From: Bradyrhizobium sp. PSBB068
GTDB taxonomy: Bacteria; Pseudomonadota; Alphaproteobacteria; Rhizobiales; Xanthobacteraceae
DNA: 64,000 nt
Direction of reading: 5' to 3'
NCBI GenBank assembly: GCA_016839165.1
Contig: CP069300.1
Span: 4,836,001-4,900,000 of the forward strand
Below are positions 10,785-20,016 of this stretch, in pieces. Positions within the stretch are counted from its first letter, which is position 1; every line of letters begins with the position of its first letter. The position numbers and the translations under genes were made by a program. The notes beneath the pieces were generated by a model. It searched no databases and had not been told where the DNA came from. It was given only the letters and a program-made list of their open reading frames with translations.

Positions 10785-12137
10785 GTGAACAAGATTGAAC
10801 CCATCGGACCAACGTCGCTGAAGGAAGCCACCCTTCGCTCCGGCGGTGTTGAATCTCCGCGGCCGACCCAATCTGCCATCGCAGATTTCGCCACTCGCAT
10901 GCTTGTGAGCGCGGCGCGGCGCGCCACCGAGAAGCGTCTTGCGCAGGGAAAGGTGCGCACCTTGTGGGCCTCCACTCCGATCCTGACCTTGCCGCTTCTC
11001 GCGCGCTGCGATCGCATGCTGGGCTTCCGCTCGTCCTCGCTGGTGTTCAACACCTACTACGTGACGAGGTCATTTGACATCAATCTCATCCTGTTCGAGG
11101 GATTCCTTCGACTGATACGCAGCCGAAGAGGCCTCGGCCTGTTTCGTCGCCTTGTTTTTGCGTGGGCCCTGCTGCGCTTCGATTTCTTCAACTACTTCTA
11201 TGACCGCGGCCTGATGCTGAGCGACGAACGCTACGGCATCAACCCATGGGAACTCGACCTCCTCGTCCGCTCGAGAAAGCGGCTATATACCTACGCTTAT
11301 GGTGCTGACGTCCGTGCAAGGGAAACAACGCTCGAACTCGGTCACCCCAACCTGTGCGAAGAATGCCCGGCGCCGGGCAAATTCTGCGTCTGCACGACGG
11401 AGATGCATGCCTCGTCGATCAACCGCCTGAAGGGTCGTGCGACGGCTCAGATCGCAATGGGCGACATGGTGACGTACGTGCCCGGTTGCCGGGACATCCA
11501 CTACTGGCCGATTGACGCAGGCAAATTCGCCGCGAAGCCGCCGACGTACAGCGTCGGCGACACGCTGAAAGTAGCACACGCGCCGAACCACGGGCACTTC
11601 AAGGGTACCCGGCTTCTGATCGAAGCGATCGACCGATTGGTGAAAGAGGGTGAGAAAATCGAGCTGATCTCCGTGCAGGGAGTTCCCAACAAGAAGGTCA
11701 TCGAGCTATTCGGCGCATCGCATGTGGTTGCGGATCAATTCGTCGCGGGCTTTCACGGCTATACGGCGCTCGAGGCGATGGCGATGGCCAAACCGGTGCT
11801 CTGCTTTCTGCGTAGCGACCAGATGATGATCGATCCGGCCACCTGTCCGATCATCAACACCCGTCCTGACGAGATCTACAACGTCCTGAAGCGATGCCTC
11901 AGAGGCGAGCTCGACCTGAACGGCATCGGCAACGCCGGACGCCGCTATGTAGAGACGCACTACAGTTTGCAAGCGGTCGCAGCGAGACTCGGGAAGCTCT
12001 ATTGCGAGACCGCCGATCTTCCCGAGAATCTGCTGGCGAGCCTGACGCGGCAAGTCGACGAACTCACGAAACACGATCATGTCTCGCAATCTGCGCGACC
12101 TTCGCCCCGGTCCGTCGACCTGAATGCGCGCACATGA
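10785..12137 (+). CDS. Glycosyltransferase-like protein (GT-B fold), tandem copy A
   Basis: The protein (about 450 residues) has a C-terminal GT-B nucleotide-sugar domain: KVAHAPNHGHFKGT, then GYTALEAMAMAKPVL with the conserved acidic residue, and a closing RRYVETHYS helix. It shares this core with the next gene, with which it overlaps as ATGA, so the pair probably arose by duplication. The N-terminal half has a cysteine group (CEECPAPGKFCVC) of unknown role. The start is uncertain: GTG 10785 is used here; TTG 10752 and ATG 10899 are in frame and none has a clear ribosome-binding site. A transferase of the polysaccharide repeat unit is likely. Confidence 0.68.
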   Translation: MNKIEPIGPTSLKEATLRSGGVESPRPTQSAIADFATRMLVSAARRATEKRLAQGKVRTLWASTPILTLPLLARCDRMLGFRSSSLVFNTYYVTRSFDINLILFEGFLRLIRSRRGLGLFRRLVFAWALLRFDFFNYFYDRGLMLSDERYGINPWELDLLVRSRKRLYTYAYGADVRARETTLELGHPNLCEECPAPGKFCVCTTEMHASSINRLKGRATAQIAMGDMVTYVPGCRDIHYWPIDAGKFAAKPPTYSVGDTLKVAHAPNHGHFKGTRLLIEAIDRLVKEGEKIELISVQGVPNKKVIELFGASHVVADQFVAGFHGYTALEAMAMAKPVLCFLRSDQMMIDPATCPIINTRPDEIYNVLKRCLRGELDLNGIGNAGRRYVETHYSLQAVAARLGKLYCETADLPENLLASLTRQVDELTKHDHVSQSARPSPRSVDLNART

Positions 12138-13279
12138 GAATCTTGCACGGACCAGTCAATGTCGGGAATCAGCCTTGGGTGCTGTCCCGTGCTGAACGGC
12201 AGCTCGGAGCATCGAGCGACGTGGTCGTTCGAAACGACACGTGGCTCGGATACGCGGCAGACCGGATGCTGGCTGGAAAGAACGCCGGATTCCTCGAGAC
12301 GGCTATTCGCAGCGCGGCGTTCGGCCTGAAGAACCAGTGGCGCTACGACGTTCTTCATTACTATTTTGGACAGACCTTCCTGTCGCCAGGCTTCCCGCTC
12401 TCGGCGCCCGGATCAGTGCTCTCCAGGCCATCGCTGATCACGGACCTGATCAACAAGCTCGGGGCCGCAGACCTGCACGCCGCCCGCCTCTTCGACAAGA
12501 AGCTGTTCATGACATTGCAGGGTTGTGATGTCCGGTTGGCCAGGGAGGGAAATAGCCGAAACGAATGGACGATGTGCGCCCCGCAACATTGCGAGCTGTA
12601 TCAAAGATGCACGGACGCTCTCGACCACCGGCGGCATTTCCTGATCGACAAGGTGCTGCCGCTGTTCGACCGGGTCTTCTACCTCAATCCGGAGCTCGGA
12701 CACATCGTCCCGAACGGCCAATTTCTCCCGTATTCAAACGTCGAGATCGAAAAGTTCGACGTCGCACTGCCCTCCACGCAGGGGCGACCGAAGATCGTTC
12801 ATGCCCCGACTGCCGGACGGATCAAGGGTACACCGATGATCCTGAATGCCCTCGAACAATTGCGGTCGCGTTACGATTTCGAGCTCATCCTCGTCGAAAA
12901 GACGAGCCATGAGCGCGCGTTGGAAATCTATCGGTCGGCAGACCTCGCAATCGACCAGGTATTGGCAGGCTGGTACGGCGGCTTTGCCGTCGAGATGATG
13001 GCGATGGGAAAGCCGGTCGCGTGCTATGTCCGGGATGAAGATATGATGTTCGTTCCGGATGCCCTCAAGCGCGAGTTGCCCGTTTACGAATTGAGCCCGG
13101 GGAACCTGGTCGAAAGCATTGCCGGCATTCTTGACCGATGGTCCGAGTGGCGCGCACGCGGCGAGGCATCGCGCCGTTATGTCGAACGATGGCACAATCC
13201 GAAGCTGATCGCCAAGGCGATGCTCGGCGCCTATGAAAGCCCCGACAGCAACTTTGAACTGCTTCCGGATGCCGGTTAG
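12134..13279 (+). CDS. Glycosyltransferase-like protein (GT-B fold), tandem copy B
   Basis: A 381-residue protein related to the preceding gene. IVHAPTAGRIKGTPMIL, DLAIDQVLAGWYGGF and VEMMAMGKPVACYVRDEDMM align with the corresponding parts of copy A. The N terminus MRILHGPVNVGNQPWVLSRA resembles GT4 acceptor domains. ATG 12134 overlaps the upstream stop, which fixes the start well. A cysteine group (CAPQHCELYQRC) occupies the position of the cysteines in copy A. Sugar specificity cannot be read from the sequence. Confidence 0.72.
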   Translation: MRILHGPVNVGNQPWVLSRAERQLGASSDVVVRNDTWLGYAADRMLAGKNAGFLETAIRSAAFGLKNQWRYDVLHYYFGQTFLSPGFPLSAPGSVLSRPSLITDLINKLGAADLHAARLFDKKLFMTLQGCDVRLAREGNSRNEWTMCAPQHCELYQRCTDALDHRRHFLIDKVLPLFDRVFYLNPELGHIVPNGQFLPYSNVEIEKFDVALPSTQGRPKIVHAPTAGRIKGTPMILNALEQLRSRYDFELILVEKTSHERALEIYRSADLAIDQVLAGWYGGFAVEMMAMGKPVACYVRDEDMMFVPDALKRELPVYELSPGNLVESIAGILDRWSEWRARGEASRRYVERWHNPKLIAKAMLGAYESPDSNFELLPDAG

Positions 13280-13366
13280 GGCAAGCGGTTTGACCGGCGG
13301 CTTCAGTCGGCGATATCAGCGTGTTTCGCGCAGACGCTGAGCGTCCACTTCACCAAGCCTTGCTTC

Positions 13367-14593
13367 TCACCCTGCTGAAACAGCCTGCCGCACGGTGGCA
13401 GCGAAACTCGCCGCGAACGCGCCGACGTCATCGTCCTGATGCGGGACGATATTTCGAATCACCGGCCCGCGATTGTGCTCCGAGAGCTGCGTCAGATGAT
13501 CCGCCAGCGCGGCCGGATCATCGACCCCGAAATAGCGCGCAGCACCGGCGGTCTGCTCCCGGTGCACGTCGATGTCGGACAGGATCATCGGAACGCCGAA
13601 CGACTTCGCCTCCTCGACCGTCGTGCTCCAGCCCTCGAAGCGCGACGGGTTGAGCAGCGCGATACAAGATCGCAGCAGCGCGTAGACGTGCGGCAACGGG
13701 ATGACGCCGAGGTGCCGGAAGTAGGTCTCGAGACCACGTTTCTTGATCTCGGAATTGACCAGGTCATAGTAGCCCGGCTCGCGCCGATCTTCCGTGCTGC
13801 CGGAGGCGCAGACGACCACGTCGACCCCACGACGCTTCAGGATCGTCAGGGCGTCGACGACGAGCTGGTGGTTCTTGTGGCGATAGAACTGGTTGGGCAG
13901 ATAGAAGTAGTGCGCCGGCAGATTATGGGCGGCGATCACCTCTGACGGGTCCGTGCTCAGGAATGCGGCGGGCGGCTGGGTCGCAAAGCGTACGACGCTG
14001 ACCGGGTTTTGGGCACGCGGGTAGTGCGCCCTGAAATCGCGCAAGGCGCTCTCGCTGCTCAGCATGATCGTTCGTCCCGACGCGATCTGAACGCGAAAGC
14101 CGATCTCGCGGCGCCAGCGCCCGGCCGTCGTGAACATATGCGGCAGGGCAAGATGCTGCAGGTCCGGAATCCAGGCCACCGCCGGACGAGGCAGACGCCA
14201 GCCGAAGAAACGCGCTGATTCAAATACCGCATCGACGCGATGGGCGCGAAAGGCTGCAGCCGCGGCCCGGTCGACGCCGAGCGTCAGCGCCTGAACGAGG
14301 CCGGCCTGTCCATCGAATGCCGCGGATTGAACGACCTCGACACCTTCTATGCCCGCTGGCCCGGCCAACTCGTCCGCATCGTCCTGCTTTCCCGCAAACA
14401 GGATCGGCGCGAACTCGCCCGGCCGGAATCGCGCCAGCGCCGCGAATAAATTGCCTTGATAGTTGTAGCCGCCGGCCCAGCGCCGGCGCGAGATATGGGT
14501 GAACGCGACACGCAACGGTGCGCCTGCCGTCACCGGCCCCGCAGCCTGCCTGGCATCGCTGCTGCGACCGTTCACGAACTGTACTTCCTGCAT
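13367..14593 (-). CDS. Glycosyltransferase family 4
   Basis: A 408-residue GT4 enzyme. RVAFTHISRRRWAGGYNYQG begins the acceptor domain, FYLPNQFYRHKNHQLVVDAL starts the donor domain, and SRFEGWSTTVEEAKSFGVPM is the E-x7-E donor-binding motif typical of mannosyl/glucosyl GT4 proteins. ATG 14593 is used; a TTG at 14671 would add 26 residues with no family similarity. It is convergent with the tandem glycosyltransferases and divergent from the epimerase at 14747, so it appears to be a single-gene unit. Confidence 0.85.
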   Translation of the reverse strand: MQEVQFVNGRSSDARQAAGPVTAGAPLRVAFTHISRRRWAGGYNYQGNLFAALARFRPGEFAPILFAGKQDDADELAGPAGIEGVEVVQSAAFDGQAGLVQALTLGVDRAAAAAFRAHRVDAVFESARFFGWRLPRPAVAWIPDLQHLALPHMFTTAGRWRREIGFRVQIASGRTIMLSSESALRDFRAHYPRAQNPVSVVRFATQPPAAFLSTDPSEVIAAHNLPAHYFYLPNQFYRHKNHQLVVDALTILKRRGVDVVVCASGSTEDRREPGYYDLVNSEIKKRGLETYFRHLGVIPLPHVYALLRSCIALLNPSRFEGWSTTVEEAKSFGVPMILSDIDVHREQTAGAARYFGVDDPAALADHLTQLSEHNRGPVIRNIVPHQDDDVGAFAASFAATVRQAVSAG

Positions 14594-14746
14594 TCGCCCA
14601 TACCGCCCAACGCTGCGGAGCCGGCGGTTCGACAGCCGCGCGATCCTATCAAAACCTAGCCCTTTGGACAAAAATTCGCTAACCGGACGTCGAAGATCGC
14701 GGCGAGAAATCGGCTATTTTCGAGCCCATTTCAAGAGGAGAAGTGA

Positions 14747-15700
14747 ATGAACGGTAGTTCCATCGTCGTCACGGGCGGCGTCGGCTACGTGGGCCGTGAG
14801 CTGGTTCGCCAGCTGATCGCGGAAAACGCCGCGCGCGACATCCATGTCATCGACAATCTGGCCTGCGGCGAGGACCGGCTCGAGAAGATGGACCAGGGCA
14901 AGTTCGTCCTACATCGCTGCGACATCCGCGATTCCGGAGCGGTTGGCGAAATCGTTCAGCGGATCAAGCCGGACATCGTTTTTCATTTGGCAGCCGTCCA
15001 CTTCATTCCGGCCTGCGAAGCGGAGCCGGGATCGGCCAACAGCATCAACGTGTCGGGCACCATCAACCTGTTGCATGCGGTGGCACCAGGCACCAAATTC
15101 GTTCTTGCATCGACCGCCGCGGTCTATCGTCCAGCCGACGCAGCCCATCTCGAGCAAGACGACACGCTCGGCCCGGTCGATATCTACGGCTACACCAAGC
15201 TTCATGCCGAGCACTTCGTTCGCTATTTCCACGCACAGAACAAGGTCCGCGGGACGATCGTCCGGCTGTTCAACGTGGTCGGCCCCGGCGAGACCAATCC
15301 GCATCTGGTGCCGGCGATCGTGGAGCAACTCGCGGCCGGCACGACCCGGCTTGCGCTGGGCAACCTGTTTCCGCATCGCGACTACATTGACGTCAGCGAC
15401 GTTGCGCGCGGCTTCCGCGCGCTCGGAACCTCTGACGCATTCGACCGTGGCCCGATCATCTCGAACCTCGGCACGGGGCGCACGCACTCGGTCGGCGAAG
15501 TGGTCGAAGCCATCGCGGCGGCGTCCGGCATCAGGATCGACATTCAGCAGGATCCCGCGCGGATGCGATCGGTCGACCGCCCCATGCTGAAAGCATCCAC
15601 GGACAAGTTGAGACAGCTGACCGGCTGGGTCCCCTCAGTATCCCTCGCAGAGAGCATGCAGCGCGCGTGGGACGGCCGGTTCGATGACGGTCTCGCGTGA
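14747..15700 (+). CDS. NAD-dependent nucleotide-sugar epimerase/dehydratase
   Basis: A 317-residue extended SDR. TGGVGYVG (residues 9-16) binds NAD; the catalytic YGYTK lies near residues 147-151 after ASTAAVY. The C-terminal part includes RLFNVVGPGETNPHL and a substrate loop LGNLFPHRDYIDVSDVARG, as in UDP-glucose 4-epimerase and GDP-mannose-modifying relatives. AAGAGGAGAAGTGA precedes the start as a strong ribosome-binding site. It is the only gene in its transcription unit and ends facing the methyltransferase at 15771. Confidence 0.85.
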   Translation: MNGSSIVVTGGVGYVGRELVRQLIAENAARDIHVIDNLACGEDRLEKMDQGKFVLHRCDIRDSGAVGEIVQRIKPDIVFHLAAVHFIPACEAEPGSANSINVSGTINLLHAVAPGTKFVLASTAAVYRPADAAHLEQDDTLGPVDIYGYTKLHAEHFVRYFHAQNKVRGTIVRLFNVVGPGETNPHLVPAIVEQLAAGTTRLALGNLFPHRDYIDVSDVARGFRALGTSDAFDRGPIISNLGTGRTHSVGEVVEAIAAASGIRIDIQQDPARMRSVDRPMLKASTDKLRQLTGWVPSVSLAESMQRAWDGRFDDGLA

Positions 15701-15770
15701 GCCTCAGGCCTGCCCACGGACGAGCGCGGCCGCCGATCAAGGAATATAGTTGCCCGAGCCGGTTATGGTG

Positions 15771-16499
15771 CTATTTCGCAAGTACCATCAAGGACCATCC
15801 GCCCAAAATGCGGGCTGCCAGGTCGACCGATAGCTTGGACAACAGCACGCGCGGCACCTTCATGAGATTGGCCCGAAGACCTCGGCCAGGCGGCTCGATC
15901 GCCAGCGCCGTAAAATTGTAGTCGATCACGTCGTATCCGCAATACCTGATCGTCTCCAAGGCCGTCTGCTTGGTGAAGTAATGGAGATGGCCGACCCTCG
16001 ATCGGATTCCGTTCAGAGCATCACCGCGCAGAACCGACTGAACGGAAAGGTCGAGCGGAATATGAAAGACCTTGTACTCTGCGCGGGATTTCAAGGCCTT
16101 GATGAATCCGATGTAATCATCCACGTGTTCGAACACGTCGATGCACAGCAAAGCACCGAAGGATTCATCGAATTCAAGCAGGTTGCCCTTGACGTAGTGA
16201 ATACCGTCGCGTTCGCGCGTCGCCGCCAGCTTGAACGCTTGCTCTGACATCTCGTAACCGACGAACGAAGTCGCTGGCAGCCGCGCCTTGAGCTGCACGA
16301 GAATTTCCCCAGCGCCACAGCCTACTTCCGCGATTCGGGATGGAGCGAGACCATTCCTGCGCAAGATTTCGTAGATCTTGTCTGCTTTCCAGGGAGACTC
16401 CTCGACATGCCAAGAGGGATTGTTGGCAAGATACTCTAGGTTTGCATAGATCGAACCCTCGTCGATCCGGTGCAGTTTCATCTCTTCGTCGACCATCAT
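15771..16499 (-). CDS. Class I SAM-dependent methyltransferase
   Basis: A 242-residue methyltransferase. Motif I is AEVGCGAGEILVQL (residues ~58-71), the acidic post-I loop is YEMSE, and CIDVFEHVDDY is the motif IV-like segment. HYFTKQTALETIRYCGYDVI resembles the C-terminal part of sugar or lipid methyltransferases in polysaccharide loci. It is the last gene of the leftward set below wzx, with 120 bp between it and the next methyltransferase. The stretch seems lower in G+C than its neighbours, as is common in surface-polysaccharide genes. Substrate unknown. Confidence 0.78.
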   Translation of the reverse strand: MMVDEEMKLHRIDEGSIYANLEYLANNPSWHVEESPWKADKIYEILRRNGLAPSRIAEVGCGAGEILVQLKARLPATSFVGYEMSEQAFKLAATRERDGIHYVKGNLLEFDESFGALLCIDVFEHVDDYIGFIKALKSRAEYKVFHIPLDLSVQSVLRGDALNGIRSRVGHLHYFTKQTALETIRYCGYDVIDYNFTALAIEPPGRGLRANLMKVPRVLLSKLSVDLAARILGGWSLMVLAK

Positions 16500-16619
16500 T
16501 CTATCCAGGATGGCTGCATGGCCAATTTTCGGAGCAGCTTAGTGGTAGGCCAAAAGCTGAGATCGCTCAAGCTTGGCGCCTTTCCTCACGACAGCGCCGC
16601 GCTTTCGGCACGCGCGCAT

Positions 16620-17474
16620 TCAGGCCGGCTTGCGGCCAACAAATGAGTAGAGGCGACCCGGTCTGCGGTCAAAGCGCGTAGCAATTGCGAGTAGCGAGGC
16701 AAATACGCGCTCGGAGGCGAGTGCGCCGCGCCAGAGCGGGCGCAAGGGAACCCTTTGTGCTAGCTTCTCGACAAGTGCGGACCTCAACGTGTCCTCTGTA
16801 TGGGGGGCAAGATTGATCGGGCTTTGCAGTGGCGCCAGCGTGTCGATCGCGGAAAATCCCGCGCTCGCCAGCGCGCCGGTGTAGCGATCCAGCAGGAACG
16901 CATGTTCGCCGCCGTAGAGATGGTGCAGCGGATGCTGCGCGAGGAACTGCGGAAGATCCGCCTCCTTGCTGATGACATGCTCGCGCGCGGCGATCAGCAT
17001 GCCGCCCGGCCGCAACACGCGAAACATCTCCCGGCAGGCGCCGTCGAGATCGCGCGTATGATGCAAGACGGCACGTGCGAAGACCAGATCGAACGTCGCG
17101 TCGGCGAACGGCAGCCGCTCGGAAAACTCCTCGACCACCTTGATCGGCAATTGCGTCTGTTGCGCCAGAGCGCGGATCGCCGTCGCTCCCACGATCGAGC
17201 TCGGATCGGGCTCCAGTGCGGTGACGGCAAAGCCGGTTCGGGCGAGCGCATAGCTCGCAATGCCGCGGCCGGCGCCGACGTCGAGCGCGGCACCCGAGCG
17301 GCCGCGCAACAGCGAGGCGACCGCCTGCCACTCGGAGCTGTGGAAATAGCGTTCAGCGGCGCCGGCGAGCGGATCGTCGTAGAATGCGTCGAGTACGAGC
17401 TGGCGCTGGTCCGGCTGATTGCGCAGCCAGACCACCGCTTCCTCCCAGGTAGTAAACTTGCGCTCACCGCTCAC
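16620..17474 (-). CDS. Class I SAM-dependent methyltransferase (Methyltransf_11 type)
   Basis: A 284-residue protein with the SAM-binding DVGAGRGIASYAL motif, ALEPDPSS after beta-2, FDLVFARAVLHHTRD as motif IV and FRVLRPGGML as post-motif helix. It starts inside the end of the acyltransferase gene. GTG 17474 with GAGGGAG 10 bases upstream is preferred; TTG 17483 has the same Shine-Dalgarno too close. It most likely O- or N-methylates a sugar residue of the polymer. Assignment beyond the fold is not supported. Confidence 0.8.
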   Translation of the reverse strand: MSGERKFTTWEEAVVWLRNQPDQRQLVLDAFYDDPLAGAAERYFHSSEWQAVASLLRGRSGAALDVGAGRGIASYALARTGFAVTALEPDPSSIVGATAIRALAQQTQLPIKVVEEFSERLPFADATFDLVFARAVLHHTRDLDGACREMFRVLRPGGMLIAAREHVISKEADLPQFLAQHPLHHLYGGEHAFLLDRYTGALASAGFSAIDTLAPLQSPINLAPHTEDTLRSALVEKLAQRVPLRPLWRGALASERVFASLLAIATRFDRRPGRLYSFVGRKPA

Positions 17475-18033
17475 CGGGGCCAAGCTCCCTCACCAGCACG
17501 GCCGGATTGCCGGCCACGATCGAAAATGCCGCGACATCCTTGGTCACGACCGCGCCGGCCGCGACAATGGCGCCTTGGCCCACGGTCACGCCGCGCAGGA
17601 CCATCGCGCCCGCGCCGACCCATGCATCATCGCAGATCTTGACGGGGCTCTCGTCCAGCGAGATGTCGTCCGGATGGCCGCGCGTGAAAATCTGTTGCAC
17701 CTGCCGGTGACGCTCCTCTGCCCGCAGCGGATGGGTGAGATTGTCGAACACGTTCGCCGAATGCGAGATCAGCACGCGGTTGCCGATCTCGATCGAGGCC
17801 GCCGACCAGATCCGGGTTCCCTCGCCGACATAGCACCATTCGCCGATCTGGATCTCCCCGCCATGTGCGAACGTCAGGAGCTCGCCCAGGACGCGGCTGT
17901 TGCGGCCGACGACGATCTTGTCGGAATCGCCGCGGATGTTCCTAATCCTGGCGTAGCGGCCGAGCGCCGCGTCGGCCCGCAAGCGGCAGGTCGCGCGACC
18001 GATCAGACGCTGGATCAGGTAATCGAGATTCAT
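17464..18033 (-). CDS. Sugar O-acyltransferase, hexapeptide-repeat (LbH)
   Basis: A 189-residue left-handed beta-helix acyltransferase of the CatB/WbbJ type. The hexapeptide turns run from IQIGEWCYVGEGTRIW to WVGAGAMVLRGVTVGQGAIVAAGAVVTKDV, ending with IVAGNPAVLV. A loop containing ISHSANVFDN before the later coils likely contributes the catalytic His. ATG 18033 overlaps the stop of the upstream methyltransferase (ATGA), so I prefer it to TTG 18051. It probably acetylates a hydroxyl of a sugar in the repeat unit. Confidence 0.82.
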   Translation of the reverse strand: MNLDYLIQRLIGRATCRLRADAALGRYARIRNIRGDSDKIVVGRNSRVLGELLTFAHGGEIQIGEWCYVGEGTRIWSAASIEIGNRVLISHSANVFDNLTHPLRAEERHRQVQQIFTRGHPDDISLDESPVKICDDAWVGAGAMVLRGVTVGQGAIVAAGAVVTKDVAAFSIVAGNPAVLVRELGPGER

Positions 18034-18872
18034 GCCGTCAGCTGCAGGCAAGCGATGGCGCGCGACGACGCCGCAAGGTCATCGCCCTGCCCCTTTCCGG
18101 TATGCACGTCAAAAACGGTCGCGTCGGCGAGCGCCTCGGCGCTCTGGCGCGACCAGCCTTGTCGCGAATAGCCGAAATAATCCACCTGGTGCGATGCCGC
18201 ACCGAATGCCTCGATGATGCGCTCGATCATGGCAAGATCGAACACTTGGTACCAGCCGAGATTGTCGCGCTTGCCGAACGGCACGGAGATCAGGCAGGTG
18301 CCGCCGGGCTTGAGGATGCGCTTGAACTCCTTCACCGCCGGAACGAAGCCGTCCCGATCGGTCTCGGCGTCGCGCGGATCGCCGGTGTAGAGCATCTGGT
18401 TGTCGAGACCGATGTGCTCGATCGTGGAAATGCTCGCGACGGTGTCGAACACATGGTCGCCGAACATCGTCTTGCGGAGATCGCCGAACATGTAGGAGTA
18501 GCCATCACGCCAATAGCATCGCCGCTCCGGCGCCAGCGTCATGATGGTGAGATCCGCGCCACGCAATGGCGCACGCTGCAGCAGGAAGTCGTGATTGAAG
18601 GTCGATCCCGCGTCCAGCATCTTGCCTACATTGGTCAGTCGGCCATAGACCCAAGGATATTCCACCACGCGCTCGTCCATGGCGACGCCGTAGCCGGGCG
18701 GAAGCTCATTTCCCGTCTGAAGCAGGCCCGCATCGATGGCCGCCGTGATGGTGTCGCGCTTGACCGTCTGATAGCCTGGGCCGAACGGACGCGGCCGCAG
18801 CTTGAAGAGCGGCACGGCAAGCCCGTCAGCCGCCCATTTCAGTTGATGGATCAAGTCACTTGCAGACATCAT
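18030..18872 (-). CDS. SAM-dependent methyltransferase-like protein
   Basis: A 280-residue protein. A Rossmann-like core is suggested by GKMLDAGSTFNHDFLL (motif I position, with the glycine pattern reduced to DAGS), VFDTVASISTIEHIGL (motif IV) and EFKRILKPGGTCLISVPFG, the common post-motif of class I methyltransferases. The weak motif I makes SAM binding less certain than in its neighbours. Start ATG 18872 (a second ATG at 18869) is supported by coding similarity ending there; the open frame continues further upstream but overlaps the CgeB-like gene. Confidence 0.7.
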   Translation of the reverse strand: MMSASDLIHQLKWAADGLAVPLFKLRPRPFGPGYQTVKRDTITAAIDAGLLQTGNELPPGYGVAMDERVVEYPWVYGRLTNVGKMLDAGSTFNHDFLLQRAPLRGADLTIMTLAPERRCYWRDGYSYMFGDLRKTMFGDHVFDTVASISTIEHIGLDNQMLYTGDPRDAETDRDGFVPAVKEFKRILKPGGTCLISVPFGKRDNLGWYQVFDLAMIERIIEAFGAASHQVDYFGYSRQGWSRQSAEALADATVFDVHTGKGQGDDLAASSRAIACLQLTA

Positions 18873-18915
18873 CTCGGCCCGATCGCCCGCCCGCTGGCCG
18901 GCACAATGCCCCCCT

Positions 18916-20013
18916 CTAGCACGGCTCAATCCGCGCGACGAGGTCGATAAACTGCGCCCATTGCCAGGCCTTGCTGTAGGTCCCCTGCACGCGCGCCCTG
19001 CCGGTTTCAGCGATCCCGGCCCATTGCGGCCAATCCTGCAGGCTGCTCGAAATCGCCTCCACGGCCCGCTCGGGAACATCATAGGTACGCATCGTGACCC
19101 CATCCTGCATCGCCTCCGGATAATTGCCCGCATCCGACACCAGCAGCGATCCGCAGCCCATCGCCTCGAAGCAGCGCATATTGCCGCGATCATTGCCGGC
19201 CATGTCGATGGCGCCGTTGAGCACGATCTTCGCTGACCCGAACAGTTCGTAGAGATCCCGGCCGAACAGCGGCGTCCTTGCGATGCGCGCGATGACGTCG
19301 GGGCGCCGGTGTTTCCCCAGCGGCAGCAATCGCCCGACCGCGCTTTCGGCAAGCCGGGTCAGCCGCGATGCATCGAGGCAGAACACGATGTTGCGATCGG
19401 CCGCCAGCGCCGCGACCTGTTCGAGCGTCCTGCCGCGCGCGCTGTGATGCCGCGAATATCCACCGACGAATGCCACGTCGATCGGCCGCTCGCCGTGGCC
19501 ATATTGCTCCATGACAGGATCGATCGCAGGGAAGAACAGCTCCGCCCGGCATCCTTTGTCGCGCCAGGCCTGGAGGATCGAGGGGAAATTTCCGAGCACG
19601 GCGCCATAGGCCCTGAGGTCAGCATTTCCCGAGGGCGCCGCGCGCCAGCACAGCGTCTTCCTCACACAGCCGGGAAGCTTGGCGACGAACGCGCTCGGAA
19701 AGCGCACCGGATCGAGATTGTAGAACACCTCGGTTCCGTGATGCTCGATCTGCGCGAGCAGAATGGCCTCGAGCGTCGGCGCGCCCTGCATGCCTTGCTC
19801 ACGCGCCCACCGGCGCTGCAGCACTTCGTCGTCAGCATTGGTGAAGAAGGCTTCGGGCGCGCCATCGAGCACCGGCTTGAGAAAATGCGCCGCACCAAAA
19901 CGATCGTGCAAGAACACGTCGCGACGTGCCGCGAAAGTCGAGGCATTTGCCGCAAGCTGGTTCAATCGCGGCAGATAGGACGGATAGAGACCGCTATTCT
20001 GGAACAGACGCAT
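18916..20013 (-). CDS. CgeB-like glycosyltransferase (Glyco_trans_1_2)
   Basis: A 365-residue protein whose C-terminal part resembles the CgeB/family-1-like transferases: IDVAFVGGYSRHHSARGRTL, then SAKIVLNGAID and MRCFEAMGCGSLLVSDA, where the Glu is in the E-x7-E-like donor site. The N-terminal half (LPRLNQLA, VFYNLDPVRF) is more divergent. It lies 3 bp downstream of asparagine synthase copy 3, so translation is coupled. Likely a repeat-unit glycosyltransferase. Confidence 0.75.
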   Translation of the reverse strand: MRLFQNSGLYPSYLPRLNQLAANASTFAARRDVFLHDRFGAAHFLKPVLDGAPEAFFTNADDEVLQRRWAREQGMQGAPTLEAILLAQIEHHGTEVFYNLDPVRFPSAFVAKLPGCVRKTLCWRAAPSGNADLRAYGAVLGNFPSILQAWRDKGCRAELFFPAIDPVMEQYGHGERPIDVAFVGGYSRHHSARGRTLEQVAALAADRNIVFCLDASRLTRLAESAVGRLLPLGKHRRPDVIARIARTPLFGRDLYELFGSAKIVLNGAIDMAGNDRGNMRCFEAMGCGSLLVSDAGNYPEAMQDGVTMRTYDVPERAVEAISSSLQDWPQWAGIAETGRARVQGTYSKAWQWAQFIDLVARIEPC

Positions 20014-20016
20014 TGG

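Noticed and set aside
13333..13345. GACGC-TGA-GCGTC palindrome as a bidirectional terminator between convergent glycosyltransferase genes
   Set aside because: The stem is only 5 bp and there is no T-tract on either side.
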